A stretch of 64,000 nt of DNA from Chryseobacterium jejuense (lineage in GTDB: Bacteria > Bacteroidota > Bacteroidia > Flavobacteriales > Weeksellaceae): contig NZ_JAGIPR010000009.1 in assembly GCF_017877355.1 (NCBI RefSeq), forward strand, positions 124,001 to 188,000. The letters run 5' to 3'. Below are positions 1 to 8,060 of the stretch, piece after piece (position 1 is the stretch's first letter; every line of letters begins with the position of its first letter). The translations under genes were made by a program, and so were the position numbers. Under the pieces are notes generated by a model, which was not told where the DNA came from, searched no databases, and was given only the letters and a program-made list of their open reading frames with translations.

Positions 1-655
1 CGCTGAAGACTACAAAATCAGAAGATACCTTGAGGCTAGATTATCTAAAGGTGGTATTTCAAAAATCTATATTGAAAGAACACTAAAATTAGTAACAGTT
101 ACAATTACTACTGCTAGACCGGGACTTATCATCGGTAAAGGAGGTCAGGAAGTTGATAAATTGAAGGAAGAATTGAAGAAACTTACAGGTAAGGATATTC
201 AAATCAACATCTTCGAAATCAAAAGACCTGAATTAGATGCTGTACTAGTTGCTGATAGTATTTCTAAGCAAATTGAAAACAGAATTTCTTACAGAAGAGC
301 TGTTAAAATGGCAATGGCAAGTACTATGAGAATGGGTGCTGAAGGTATCAAAGTTCAAATCTCTGGTAGATTGAACGGAGCTGAAATGGCAAGATCAGAA
401 TCTTTCAAAGAAGGAAGAATTCCATTGTCAACTTTCAGAGCTGATATCGATTATCACTGGGCAGAAGCTCACACTACTTACGGTAGACTAGGGGTTAAAG
501 TTTGGATCATGAAAGGTGAAGTTTACGGTAAAAGAGAACTTTCTCCACTAGTGGGACAACAGAAAAAAGGAGGTCAGTCAGACAGAGGAAACAGAGGAGG
601 AGACAGAGACAACAGAAGACCTAGAAAAAACAACAACAATAACAATAATAATTAA
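1..655 (+). CDS. rpsC: 30S ribosomal protein S3 (5' truncated by window)
   Basis: Reading begins in frame at base 2 and has no start in the window, so the N-terminus is missing. The protein binds the 16S rRNA 3' domain at the mRNA entry channel. The KH domain is visible through GLIIGKGG near the start, followed by the S3 C-terminal domain (GRLNGAEMARSE, then the AHTTYGRLGVKVWI block). The tail is odd: an Arg/Asp/Gly-rich stretch ends in eight consecutive Asn. The next gene, rplP, follows after a 98-bp gap filled by repeats, which is unusually wide for this operon. Confidence 0.97.
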   Translation, partial: AEDYKIRRYLEARLSKGGISKIYIERTLKLVTVTITTARPGLIIGKGGQEVDKLKEELKKLTGKDIQINIFEIKRPELDAVLVADSISKQIENRISYRRAVKMAMASTMRMGAEGIKVQISGRLNGAEMARSESFKEGRIPLSTFRADIDYHWAEAHTTYGRLGVKVWIMKGEVYGKRELSPLVGQQKKGGQSDRGNRGGDRDNRRPRKNNNNNNNN

Positions 656-753
656 AATTTTAGATTAGAAATTTTGAATTTTAAATTACCGTTACTTTTT
701 TAAAATTAAAAAAAATCTAAAATCTAAAATCTAAAATCTAAAATTTAGAAATT
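656..753. repeat. Inverted heptamer arrays in the rpsC-rplP gap
   Basis: The left array (656-690) has units AATTTTA, GATTAGA, AATTTTG, AATTTTA, AATTACC. The right array (714-755) has AATCTAA four times exactly, then AATTTAG and AAATTAT, and runs into the rplP ATG. Rotated, both arms share the consensus TTTTAGA in opposite orientation. The 23-bp centre holds CCGTTAC. There is no gene inside. The layout resembles the arrays around the four-helix-bundle genes at 26.2-26.7 and 58.6-59.1 kb. Confidence 0.8.
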
Positions 754-1179
754 ATGTTACAACCAAAAAGAACCAAATTCCGTAGAGTTCACAAGATGAA
801 GATGAAGGGGAATGCCCAAAGAGGTAGTCAACTTGCTTACGGAACTTTTGGGATCAAAGCAACTGAGGGAGCTTGGATCACTGCAAGACAAATTGAAGCT
901 GCTCGTATTGCTGCGACAAGATATATGAAGAGAGAAGGTCAACTATGGATCAAAATCTTCCCAGATAAGCCAATTACAAAGAAACCAGCGGAAGTACGTA
1001 TGGGTAAAGGTAAAGGTGCTGTTGAATACTGGGTAGCTGTAGTAAAACCAGGTAAAATTATGTTCGAAATCGGAGGTGTACCTTACGAAATCGCTAAGGA
1101 AGCTTTAAGACTTGCTGCACAAAAATTACCAGTAGTTACTAAATTCATCGTTGCTAACGATTTTGTTAAACCTCTATAA
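754..1179 (+). CDS. rplP: 50S ribosomal protein L16
   Basis: L16 sits near the peptidyl transferase centre and helps accommodate A-site tRNA. The 141-aa length and the blocks MLQPKRTKFRR at the N-terminus, GAWITARQIEAAR (about residues 39-51) and RMGKGKG (about 82-88) are diagnostic. The start ATG directly abuts the heptamer array, so its translation-initiation region lies inside the repeat. It is followed closely by rpmC. Confidence 0.98.
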   Translation: MLQPKRTKFRRVHKMKMKGNAQRGSQLAYGTFGIKATEGAWITARQIEAARIAATRYMKREGQLWIKIFPDKPITKKPAEVRMGKGKGAVEYWVAVVKPGKIMFEIGGVPYEIAKEALRLAAQKLPVVTKFIVANDFVKPL

Positions 1180-1191
1180 TCTTTGAATACA

Positions 1192-1377
1192 ATGAAAAAA
1201 GCTGATATTAAAAATTTAAGCGCGGGTGATATTCAAACTCAATTAACTGAAGCAAAAGCTCAATATTCTAAATTGAAATTGGCTCATGCAATCAGCCCAA
1301 TTGAAAACCCGATTCAAATCAGAGATTTGAGAAAAGCAATCGCAAGACTAAACACTGAGTTAACTAACAAACAATAA
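1192..1377 (+). CDS. rpmC: 50S ribosomal protein L29
   Basis: L29 lies near the peptide exit tunnel and helps form the docking site for nascent-chain factors. The product is 61 aa with a KKADIKNLSAGD N-terminus and the IENPIQIRDLRKAIARL helix typical of L29. I chose the ATG at 1192; an in-frame TTG three codons upstream (1183) is less likely. Position between rplP and rpsQ is canonical. Confidence 0.96.
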   Translation: MKKADIKNLSAGDIQTQLTEAKAQYSKLKLAHAISPIENPIQIRDLRKAIARLNTELTNKQ

Positions 1378-1389
1378 TTTCATTTTACA

Positions 1390-1644
1390 ATGGATAGAAA
1401 TTTAAGAAAAGAAAGAATCGGAGTGGTTTCCAGCAATAAAATGGAAAAAACTATTGTTGTTAGTGAAACTACAAGAGTAAAGCACCCGATGTACGGTAAA
1501 TTCGTTTTGAAAACGAAAAAATATACTGCACACGACGAGAACAACGAATGCACAGAAGGTGATACAGTTCTTATCCAAGAAACTAGACCTTTGAGCAAGA
1601 GCAAGAGATGGAGATTAGTAAGAATCATTGAAAAAGCTAAGTAA
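1390..1644 (+). CDS. rpsQ: 30S ribosomal protein S17
   Basis: S17 is a primary 16S rRNA binder with an OB fold. At 84 aa it has the usual length. The motifs RKERIGVVSSNKMEKT at the N-terminus and ENNECTEGDTVLIQETRPLS in the middle are typical. It lies between rpmC and rplN with a 2-bp gap to rplN, which implies coupled translation. Confidence 0.97.
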   Translation: MDRNLRKERIGVVSSNKMEKTIVVSETTRVKHPMYGKFVLKTKKYTAHDENNECTEGDTVLIQETRPLSKSKRWRLVRIIEKAK

Positions 1645-1646
1645 TA

Positions 1647-2015
1647 ATGTTACAAACAGAATCAAGATTAAAAGTTGCTGATAACACAGGTGCTAAAGAA
1701 GTACTAGTTATTAGAGTTCTGGGAGGAACCAGAAGAAGATATGCTTCAGTTGGTGATAAAATCGTTGTTACGATCAAAGATTCTACACCATCAGGAAATG
1801 CAAAAAAAGGTCAGGTATCTAAAGCTGTAGTAGTAAGAACTAAAAAAGCAGTAAGAAGAAAAGATGGTTCATACATCAAATTTGACGACAATGCTTGTGT
1901 ATTACTAAACGCAGCAGGAGAAATGAGAGGAACACGTGTTTTCGGACCGGTTGCTCGTGAGTTGAGAGACAAAGAATATATGAAAATCATTTCATTAGCT
2001 CCTGAAGTACTTTAA
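1647..2015 (+). CDS. rplN: 50S ribosomal protein L14
   Basis: L14 binds 23S rRNA at the intersubunit bridge. The 122-aa length is standard. LKVADNTGAKEVLVIRVLGG near residues 8-27 is the L14 signature, and ENE-type variation is absent. It is the first gene of the spc-type segment (L14-L24-L5-S14-S8-L6-L18-S5-L30-L15-SecY). Confidence 0.98.
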   Translation: MLQTESRLKVADNTGAKEVLVIRVLGGTRRRYASVGDKIVVTIKDSTPSGNAKKGQVSKAVVVRTKKAVRRKDGSYIKFDDNACVLLNAAGEMRGTRVFGPVARELRDKEYMKIISLAPEVL

Positions 2016-2036
2016 TTTTTAAAATTTTTTAAAGAA

Positions 2037-2363
2037 ATGTCAAAGTTAAAAATAAAAAGAGGAGATAACGTAATCATTACTACTGGTAAGAAAGATATCA
2101 AAGGTAAGACTGGTGAAGTTATTGAAGTGATCAAGAAAGAAGGAAGAGACCCTAGAGTAATTGTTGCAGGCCTTAACATCATCAAAAAGCACGTTAAGCC
2201 TTCAGCTTCTAACCCTCAAGGAGGAATCGTTGAAAAAGAAGCTTCTATCCATATCTCAAACATAGCTTTAGTTGGTAAAGACGGAAAAGCTATCAAAATC
2301 GGTTACAAAATCGAAGGAGATAAGAAAGTAAGAATCAACAAAAAAACGGGTGAAACTTTATAA
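2037..2363 (+). CDS. rplX: 50S ribosomal protein L24
   Basis: L24 is an assembly initiator of the 50S subunit. The KOW motif is visible near the N-terminus (KIKRGDNVIITTGKKDIKGK). The 108-aa length and the NIIKKHVKPS block match the family. It sits between rplN and rplE. Confidence 0.97.
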   Translation: MSKLKIKRGDNVIITTGKKDIKGKTGEVIEVIKKEGRDPRVIVAGLNIIKKHVKPSASNPQGGIVEKEASIHISNIALVGKDGKAIKIGYKIEGDKKVRINKKTGETL

Positions 2364-2374
2364 TTTGAATTAAC

Positions 2375-2926
2375 ATGGAATTTATAGCAAGACCCAAGAA
2401 AATATACAAAGAGACAATTGTTCCTGCAATGATGGAAGAATTCGGGTACAAGTCAATCATGCAAGTACCTAGATTAGAGAAAATCGTTGTATCACAAGGT
2501 TTAGGAGACGCTACTGCAGATAAGAAAATTATCGATTATGCTGTAGAAGAACTTACAAACATCACAGGTCAGAAAGCAGTAGGTACGATCTCTAAGAAAG
2601 ACGAAGCTGCATTCAAACTTAGAAAAGGAATGCCTGTAGGTGCTAAAGTAACTTTGAGAGCTCACAGAATGTATGAGTTCTTAGACAGACTTACTTCTTC
2701 TGCTTTACCACGTATCAGAGATTTCTCTGGTATCAAAGCAGATGGTTTCGATGGTAGAGGTAACTACAACTTAGGTATTACTGAGCAAATTATCTTCCCT
2801 GAAATCGTAATTGACAAAGTGAAAAAAATCCAAGGGATGGACATCACTTTCGTAACTACTGCGAAAACAGATAAAGAAGCTAAAGCATTATTAACTCACT
2901 TCGGTTTACCATTTAAAAAGAACTAA
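2375..2926 (+). CDS. rplE: 50S ribosomal protein L5
   Basis: L5 binds 5S rRNA and the central protuberance. The 183-aa length and the motifs MQVPRLEKIVVSQGLGDA (about 30-47), FRKLRKGMPVGAKVTLR-like block (here FKLRKGMPVGAKVTLR) and FGLPF near the C-terminus are typical. Only 3 bp separate it from rpsN. Confidence 0.98.
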   Translation: MEFIARPKKIYKETIVPAMMEEFGYKSIMQVPRLEKIVVSQGLGDATADKKIIDYAVEELTNITGQKAVGTISKKDEAAFKLRKGMPVGAKVTLRAHRMYEFLDRLTSSALPRIRDFSGIKADGFDGRGNYNLGITEQIIFPEIVIDKVKKIQGMDITFVTTAKTDKEAKALLTHFGLPFKKN

Positions 2927-2929
2927 GAA

Positions 2930-3199
2930 ATGGCTAAAGAATCAATGAAAGCGCGTGAGCGCAAAAGAGAAGCACTAGTTGCTAAATACGCTGCTAAAAG
3001 ACAAGCTCTTAAAGAAGCTGGTGATTACGAAGGACTTCAAAAATTGCCGAAAAATGCTTCTCCTGTAAGATTACACAACAGATGTAAACTAACAGGTAGA
3101 CCAAGAGGATACATGAGAACGTTTGGTATTTCCAGAGTAACTTTCAGAGAAATGGCTAACAACGGTCTTATCCCAGGTGTAAGAAAAGCTAGTTGGTAA
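2930..3199 (+). CDS. rpsN: 30S ribosomal protein S14 (zinc-free long form)
   Basis: S14 assembles into the 30S head. At 89 aa and without paired CxxC motifs this is the zinc-independent type. RLHNRCKLTGRPRGYMR and GLIPGVRKASW at the C-terminus are diagnostic. The 147-bp gap to rpsH that follows is unusually long and carries a terminator-like hairpin. Confidence 0.97.
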   Translation: MAKESMKARERKREALVAKYAAKRQALKEAGDYEGLQKLPKNASPVRLHNRCKLTGRPRGYMRTFGISRVTFREMANNGLIPGVRKASW

Positions 3200-3253
3200 T
3201 AATTACTAATTAAAAATCGGGACAATTAAGTTGTCGAGATACTAAAGAATAAT

Positions 3254-3290
3254 AATATCAGACCGAAGTTTTCTGAAGTCTGATATTTTT
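3254..3290 (+). terminator. Terminator-like hairpin inside the spc operon, between rpsN and rpsH
   Basis: AATATCAGAC (3254-3263) pairs perfectly with GTCTGATATT (3278-3287), and a T-run follows at once (tattttt). This has the form of an intrinsic terminator but lies within the ribosomal protein operon, 57 bp before rpsH. It may attenuate, or set the ratio of upstream to downstream proteins. Confidence 0.7.
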
Positions 3291-3346
3291 CTCTTCAAGT
3301 CTTTTCAAAACTGATTGTTCTTTAACCAATAATTTATAAAAGAAAA

Positions 3347-3745
3347 ATGGTAACAGATCCAATTTCAGATTTCCTAACAAGAGTAAGGAACGCACAAAGC
3401 GCAGGCCACAAAGTGGTGGAAATTCCTGCATCGAAAATCAAAAAGGAGATTACTAAGATCCTATTTGATCAAGGGTATATCTTAAACTATAAGTTTGAAG
3501 ATAACGCTGTTCAAGGAGTGATCAAAATCGCTTTAAAGTACGATAAGCAAACTAACAAACCTGCTATTAAGTCTATCCAAAGAGCTTCAAGACCAGGTTT
3601 AAGACAGTACAAAGGTTCTACTGAACTTCCAAGAGTACTAAACGGTTTGGGTATTTCTATCATCTCTACTTCTAAAGGAGTAATGACTGACAAGAAAGCT
3701 AGAGAAGAGAAAGTAGGCGGTGAAGTAATCTGCTATGTTTATTAA
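3347..3745 (+). CDS. rpsH: 30S ribosomal protein S8
   Basis: S8 binds the central domain of 16S rRNA; in E. coli it is also the translational repressor of the spc operon. The product is 132 aa with DPISDFLTRVRNAQ at the N-terminus and GLGISIISTSKGVMTDKKAR near the C-terminus. The hairpin upstream (3254-3287) could give this gene separate control. Confidence 0.98.
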   Translation: MVTDPISDFLTRVRNAQSAGHKVVEIPASKIKKEITKILFDQGYILNYKFEDNAVQGVIKIALKYDKQTNKPAIKSIQRASRPGLRQYKGSTELPRVLNGLGISIISTSKGVMTDKKAREEKVGGEVICYVY

Positions 3746-3762
3746 TTTTTAATCAGAGGAAA

Positions 3763-4308
3763 ATGTCAAGAATTGGTAAAGCAATTATAACAATTCCAGC
3801 TGGAGTTACAGTCACTGAAAACAACGGTGTAGTAACTGTAAAAGGAGCAAAAGGAGAACTTTCTCAAGAGCTTACAGCAGGAATTACTTTAGAACAAAAA
3901 GATGGTGAACTTAATGTTAACAGACCATCTGATTCTAAACAACACAAAGCGCTTCACGGTTTATACAGAGCGTTAATCAACAACATGATTGTTGGTGTAA
4001 ATACAGGTTTCGAAAAGAAACTAGAACTAGTAGGGGTAGGATATAGAGCTTCACACGCAGGTCAAAAACTTGAGTTAGCTTTAGGATTCTCTCACGGTAT
4101 CGTATTAGAACTTCCTAGCGAAGTAAAAGTTGATACATTGACTGAAAAAGGTAAAAACCCAATTATTACTTTAACGTCTCACGACAACCAACTTCTAGGA
4201 ATGGTAGCTGCAAAGATCCGTTCTTTCAGAAAGCCTGAGCCATACAAAGGAAAAGGTGTAAGATTCGTAGGAGAAATTGTTAGACGTAAAGCTGGTAAAT
4301 CTGCTTAA
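3763..4308 (+). CDS. rplF: 50S ribosomal protein L6
   Basis: L6 lies near the factor-binding site of the 50S subunit. The 181-aa length, the MSRIGKAIITIPAGVTV N-terminus, and PEPYKGKGVRF with the VRRKAGKSA C-terminus are typical. It follows rpsH by 17 bp. Confidence 0.98.
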   Translation: MSRIGKAIITIPAGVTVTENNGVVTVKGAKGELSQELTAGITLEQKDGELNVNRPSDSKQHKALHGLYRALINNMIVGVNTGFEKKLELVGVGYRASHAGQKLELALGFSHGIVLELPSEVKVDTLTEKGKNPIITLTSHDNQLLGMVAAKIRSFRKPEPYKGKGVRFVGEIVRRKAGKSA

Positions 4309-4323
4309 TAAATTATAAGTATT

Positions 4324-4677
4324 ATGGCATTAAGTAAATTAGAAAAAAGAATAAGAATCAAAAGAAGAGTAAGAGGGAAAATCTCTGGATCTTCTGAATT
4401 GCCAAGATTATCTGTATACAAAAGTAATAAGGAAATTTACGCTCAGTTAATCGACGATAAAAATGGTAAAACTTTAGCATCAGCTTCTTCTAGAGAAAAA
4501 GGTGTAGACGCTAAAGGTACTAAGACTGAAATTTCTGCTGCTGTAGGTAAAGCTATCGCTGCTAAAGCGGTTGCTGCAGGAATCGAAAGTATTGTATTTG
4601 ACAGAAACGGTTTCGTATACCACGGTAGAGTAAAAGCTCTAGCTGATGGTGCGAGAGAAGGTGGACTTAAATTCTAA
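4324..4677 (+). CDS. rplR: 50S ribosomal protein L18
   Basis: L18 binds 5S rRNA. It is 117 aa with RIKRRVRGKISG near the N-terminus, RLSVYKSNKEIYAQLIDD in the first half and FDRNGFVYHGRVKALADGAR near the C-terminus. Canonical place between rplF and rpsE. Confidence 0.98.
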   Translation: MALSKLEKRIRIKRRVRGKISGSSELPRLSVYKSNKEIYAQLIDDKNGKTLASASSREKGVDAKGTKTEISAAVGKAIAAKAVAAGIESIVFDRNGFVYHGRVKALADGAREGGLKF

Positions 4678-4696
4678 TCATTAAATTTCGGAAAAT

Positions 4697-5218
4697 ATGT
4701 TAGGACTAGATAATATAGAAAGAGTAAAACCGGGAGGATTAGAATTAAAAGATCGTCTCGTAGCTGTTAACAGAGTAACAAAAGTAACTAAAGGAGGTAG
4801 AGCTTTCGGATTTTCTGCTATTGTTGTAGTAGGAAACGAAGAAGGTATTATCGGTTTTGGTTTAGGAAAATCTAAAGAGGTTGCTTCTGCAATTGCTAAA
4901 GCAGTTGAAGACGCTAAGAAAAACCTTGTTAAAGTTCCAGTAATGAACCACACTATTCCTCACCAAACTACTGCTAGATACGGTGGTGCAGATATCTTCT
5001 TAAGACCTGCTTCTCACGGTACAGGACTTATCGCAGGTGGTGCGGTAAGAGCGGTATTGGAATCAGCTGGTATTCACGATATCCTTTCAAAATCTAAAGG
5101 ATCTTCTAACCCTCACAACGTAGTGAAAGCTACTTTCAAAGCGTTATTAGATATCAGAAGACCTGAAGAGATCGCAAGAATGAGAGGAGTTTCTCTAAGT
5201 AAAGTGTTTAACGGTTAA
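4697..5218 (+). CDS. rpsE: 30S ribosomal protein S5
   Basis: S5 is a decoding-fidelity protein of the 30S body. The double-stranded RNA-binding domain is visible as LKDRLVAVNRVTKVTKGGR (about residues 17-35) and the C-terminal domain as RPASHGTGLIAGGAVRAVLE. The product is 173 aa. The ATG at 4697 gives the usual short N-terminus. Confidence 0.98.
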   Translation: MLGLDNIERVKPGGLELKDRLVAVNRVTKVTKGGRAFGFSAIVVVGNEEGIIGFGLGKSKEVASAIAKAVEDAKKNLVKVPVMNHTIPHQTTARYGGADIFLRPASHGTGLIAGGAVRAVLESAGIHDILSKSKGSSNPHNVVKATFKALLDIRRPEEIARMRGVSLSKVFNG

Positions 5219-5228
5219 TATATAAACA

Positions 5229-5405
5229 ATGGCAACAATTAAAGTAAAGCAAGTAAGAAGCGCTATTGGTAGAACAAAAACCCAAAAGAGAACGCTTGAA
5301 GCATTAGGATTAAAAAAACTTCACCAAGTTGTAGAACATGAAGCGACTCCTTCTATCTTAGGAATGATCGCTGCAGTGGGTCACTTACTTGAAGTTCAAA
5401 AATAA
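5229..5405 (+). CDS. rpmD: 50S ribosomal protein L30
   Basis: This 58-aa gene lies in the 208-bp space between rpsE and rplO. It reads MATIKVKQVRSAIGRTKTQK and continues through RTLEALGLKKLHQVVEHE to HLLEVQK. The QVRSAIGR and LGLKKLHQ blocks are L30 signatures. The gene order S5-L30-L15 confirms it. Confidence 0.97.
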   Translation: MATIKVKQVRSAIGRTKTQKRTLEALGLKKLHQVVEHEATPSILGMIAAVGHLLEVQK

Positions 5406-5426
5406 TTTTATAAAAGAGAATTTAAA

Positions 5427-5876
5427 ATGAATTTAAACAATATACAACCAGCAGCAGGTTCTACATTCAATTCAAAAAGAATTGGTAGAGGACAAGGTAC
5501 TGGAAAAGGAGGTACTTCAACAAAAGGACACAAAGGTCAGAAAGCTAGAGCTGGTTATTCTCAGAAGATCGGTTTCGAAGGTGGACAGATGCCTTTACAA
5601 AGAAGATTACCTAAATTCGGATTCAAAAACGTAAACAGAAAAGAGTTTAGAGGAGTTAACCTTGATACTATCCAAATTTTAATCGAGAACAAATCCATCA
5701 CTGGAGATATCACGAAAGAAGTTTTAGTAGCAAACGGGATAGTTTCTAAAAACGAATTAGTGAAAATTATGGGTAGAGGAGAATTGAAATCTGCGGTTTC
5801 AATCTCTGCTGACAAATTCACTAAATCTGCTGAAGAGCTTATTGCTAAGGCAGGTGGAAAAGCAATTACCTTATAA
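5427..5876 (+). CDS. rplO: 50S ribosomal protein L15
   Basis: L15 is a late-assembly 50S protein. The Gly/Lys-rich N-terminus (KRIGRGQGTGKGGTSTKGHK, about residues 18-37) and GFEGGQMPLQRRLPKFGF are diagnostic. It is 149 aa. The secY start follows 9 bp later. Confidence 0.98.
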   Translation: MNLNNIQPAAGSTFNSKRIGRGQGTGKGGTSTKGHKGQKARAGYSQKIGFEGGQMPLQRRLPKFGFKNVNRKEFRGVNLDTIQILIENKSITGDITKEVLVANGIVSKNELVKIMGRGELKSAVSISADKFTKSAEELIAKAGGKAITL

Positions 5877-5885
5877 TACTTACTA

Positions 5886-7265
5886 ATGAAAGAATTTATA
5901 CAAACACTTAAAAATATTTGGAGTCTTAAAGAATTGAGAGATAAAATTCTCTTCACTTTAGGTATTATCCTTGTGTATAGATTCGCATCTTATATCTCAC
6001 TTCCCGCAATTAACCTTGCAGAGGTGGGAGATCTCTTAGAGCATTATAAAAATCAAGGCGGTAACAAGCAAGGAGCAGGTCTCCTTGGCTTGCTTTCGTC
6101 GTTTACGGGGGGGGCTTTCAGCCACGCTTCTGTAATGGCGTTAGGAATCATGCCTTATATTTCTGCTTCTATTATTGTTCAGTTGATGGGGATGGCTATT
6201 CCTTATCTTCAGAAGCTTCAGAAAGATGGAGAGTCAGGTAGAAATACATTGAACCAAATTACAAGATGGTTAACGATTGGGGTTTGTCTGGTACAGGCAC
6301 CTTCTTACTTAACTTCTATTACTCAATTATTCTTACCATATGCTCAGTTCCAATCTGCATATTTTGTAGAACCAAATTCAATCATGTTCTGGTTACCAAG
6401 TATTGTTATCCTGGTAGGTGGTTCAGTGTTTGCAATGTGGTTAGGTGAAAAGATTACCGATAAGGGAATCGGAAATGGTATCTCTATCCTTATTATGGTG
6501 GGGATTCTTTCAAGATTACCTGAGGCATTCGTTCAGGAGATGGCCGTGCAGAACGGAAAAGGAGGAATGGGATCTATCATGATCCTTATTGAAGTATTAT
6601 TCTGGATGTTGGTTGTTCTTTTAGCAGTGATTTTATCGGTGGCTGTTAGAAAAATTCCAATTCAGTATGTAAGCAGGGCTCAAGCAAGAGGAGGTGTAAA
6701 CAAGAATCTTATGCAGGGCGCAAGACAATGGATTCCATTGAAAGTAAATGCTGCTGGTGTAATGCCGATTATCTTTGCTCAGGCATTGATGTTCGTACCA
6801 GGACTATTAACAAAATTCGATGAGTCTAACACTTTTCTTGCAGGTTTCAAGAATGTTTTTAGCTGGCAGTACAATGTATTGTTTGCGCTATTAATTATTA
6901 TCTTCTCGTTTTTCTATACTGCAATTACAATTCCGGTGAACCAAATGGCTGATGATTTGAAGAGAAATGGAGGTTTAGTACCGAAAGTAAGACCCGGAAA
7001 AGAGACAGCAGATTACTTAGATGATATTTTATCAAAAATTACCTTGCCAGGTGCAATTTTTTTATCTATCTTTGCAGTCCTTCCAGCAATTGTGCATGGA
7101 AGCTTTGTTCAGACAGATGCGTTTGCCCTATTTTTCGGGGGAACGTCACTATTAATTATGGTAGGTGTAATTTTAGATACTGTTCAACAGATTAATACTT
7201 ATCTGCTGAATCATCATTATGATGGCTTAATGCAGTCTAAACTGTCTAGAACGACTGGATATTAA
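5886..7265 (+). CDS. secY: Preprotein translocase subunit SecY
   Basis: SecY forms the protein-conducting channel of the inner membrane with SecE and SecG. The 459-aa product has about ten hydrophobic segments. MALGIMPYISASIIVQLM, NGISILIMVGIL and AGVMPIIFAQALM are family blocks, and VRPGKETADYLDDIL lies before the last helices. It overlaps neither neighbour and is followed after 3 bp by infA, as usual in the spc/alpha arrangement. Confidence 0.98.
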   Translation: MKEFIQTLKNIWSLKELRDKILFTLGIILVYRFASYISLPAINLAEVGDLLEHYKNQGGNKQGAGLLGLLSSFTGGAFSHASVMALGIMPYISASIIVQLMGMAIPYLQKLQKDGESGRNTLNQITRWLTIGVCLVQAPSYLTSITQLFLPYAQFQSAYFVEPNSIMFWLPSIVILVGGSVFAMWLGEKITDKGIGNGISILIMVGILSRLPEAFVQEMAVQNGKGGMGSIMILIEVLFWMLVVLLAVILSVAVRKIPIQYVSRAQARGGVNKNLMQGARQWIPLKVNAAGVMPIIFAQALMFVPGLLTKFDESNTFLAGFKNVFSWQYNVLFALLIIIFSFFYTAITIPVNQMADDLKRNGGLVPKVRPGKETADYLDDILSKITLPGAIFLSIFAVLPAIVHGSFVQTDAFALFFGGTSLLIMVGVILDTVQQINTYLLNHHYDGLMQSKLSRTTGY

Positions 7266-7268
7266 TTT

Positions 7269-7484
7269 ATGGCAAAACAAAAACATATTGAACAAGACGG
7301 CGTTATAACGGAAGCACTTTCGAACGCTCAGTTCCGTGTAGAACTAGAGAATGGGCATATACTTATCGCTCATATTTCTGGTAAAATGCGAATGCACTAT
7401 ATTAAACTTTTACCTGGTGATAAGGTAAAACTAGAAATGTCTCCCTATGATTTAACAAAAGGGAGGATCACATTTAGATATTAA
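7269..7484 (+). CDS. infA: Translation initiation factor IF-1
   Basis: IF-1 occupies the 30S A site during initiation. The 71-aa OB-fold protein has EQDGVITEALSNAQFRVELE and GHILIAHISGKMRMHYI, then the YDLTKGRITFRY C-terminus. It lies between secY and rpmJ, the common order. Confidence 0.98.
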   Translation: MAKQKHIEQDGVITEALSNAQFRVELENGHILIAHISGKMRMHYIKLLPGDKVKLEMSPYDLTKGRITFRY

Positions 7485-7492
7485 AACAAGTA

Positions 7493-7520
7493 GCCAAATG
7501 GAATTCTCATTCCATTTGGC
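7493..7520 (+). other. Strong hairpin between infA and rpmJ
   Basis: GCCAAATGGAA (7493-7503) and TTCCATTTGGC (7510-7520) form a perfect 11-bp stem with a 6-nt loop, starting 8 bp after the infA stop. The 3' flank is ATTTGTAAAA, without a proper T-run, so it looks more like an RNA-stability or processing element than a terminator. Function is inferred. Confidence 0.65.
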
Positions 7521-7546
7521 ATTTGTAAAAAATAAATACTATCAAA

Positions 7547-7663
7547 ATGAAAGTAAGAGCATCAATTAAAAAAAGAAGCGCTGATTGCAAGATCGTACGC
7601 AGAAAAGGTGTACTGTTCGTAATCAACAAGAAGAACCCAAAATTTAAACAAAGACAAGGTTAA
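7547..7663 (+). CDS. rpmJ: 50S ribosomal protein L36
   Basis: A 38-aa gene reading MKVRASIKKRSADCKIVRRK and then KGVLFVINKKNPKFKQRQG. The KVRaSiKKrsadCKiVRR pattern is L36. It keeps one Cys but lacks the full zinc-binding set, so it is the zinc-free form. It sits 7 bp before rpsM. Confidence 0.96.
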   Translation: MKVRASIKKRSADCKIVRRKGVLFVINKKNPKFKQRQG

Positions 7664-7670
7664 TTAAATT

Positions 7671-8048
7671 ATGGCGAGAATTGCAGGTATTGATTTACCA
7701 AAAAACAAAAGAGGAGTTATCGGTTTAACTTACATCTACGGAGTTGGAAGAAATACTTCTTCTGAAATCCTTAAAGCTGCCGGTATCAGCGAAGACAAAA
7801 AAGTCAACGAATGGAATGACGATGAATTGGCTGCCATCAGAACTTATATCTCAGAAAACGTAAAAGTAGAAGGAGAATTAAGATCTGAAGTGCAATTGAA
7901 CATTAAGAGATTAATGGACATAGGATGCCAACGAGGAATACGTCACAGACTTGGATTACCTTTAAGAGGCCAGAGAACGAAAAACAACTCTAGAACCCGT
8001 AAAGGAAAGAGAAAAACTGTTGCTAACAAGAAAAAAGCTAGTAAATAA
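7671..8048 (+). CDS. rpsM: 30S ribosomal protein S13
   Basis: S13 contacts tRNA and the 50S subunit from the 30S head. It is 125 aa with MARIAGIDLPKNKRGVIGLT at the N-terminus and RHRLGLPLRGQRTKNNSRTR near the C-terminus. It heads the alpha-operon order S13-S11-S4-RpoA-L17. Confidence 0.98.
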   Translation: MARIAGIDLPKNKRGVIGLTYIYGVGRNTSSEILKAAGISEDKKVNEWNDDELAAIRTYISENVKVEGELRSEVQLNIKRLMDIGCQRGIRHRLGLPLRGQRTKNNSRTRKGKRKTVANKKKASK

Positions 8049-8060
8049 TCGTTAGGAATT

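Noticed and set aside
5561..5956. Minus-strand open frame across rplO and secY
   Set aside because: It is a shadow of rplO in the other frame, with hydrophobic composition from reverse-complemented codons and no independent start signal.
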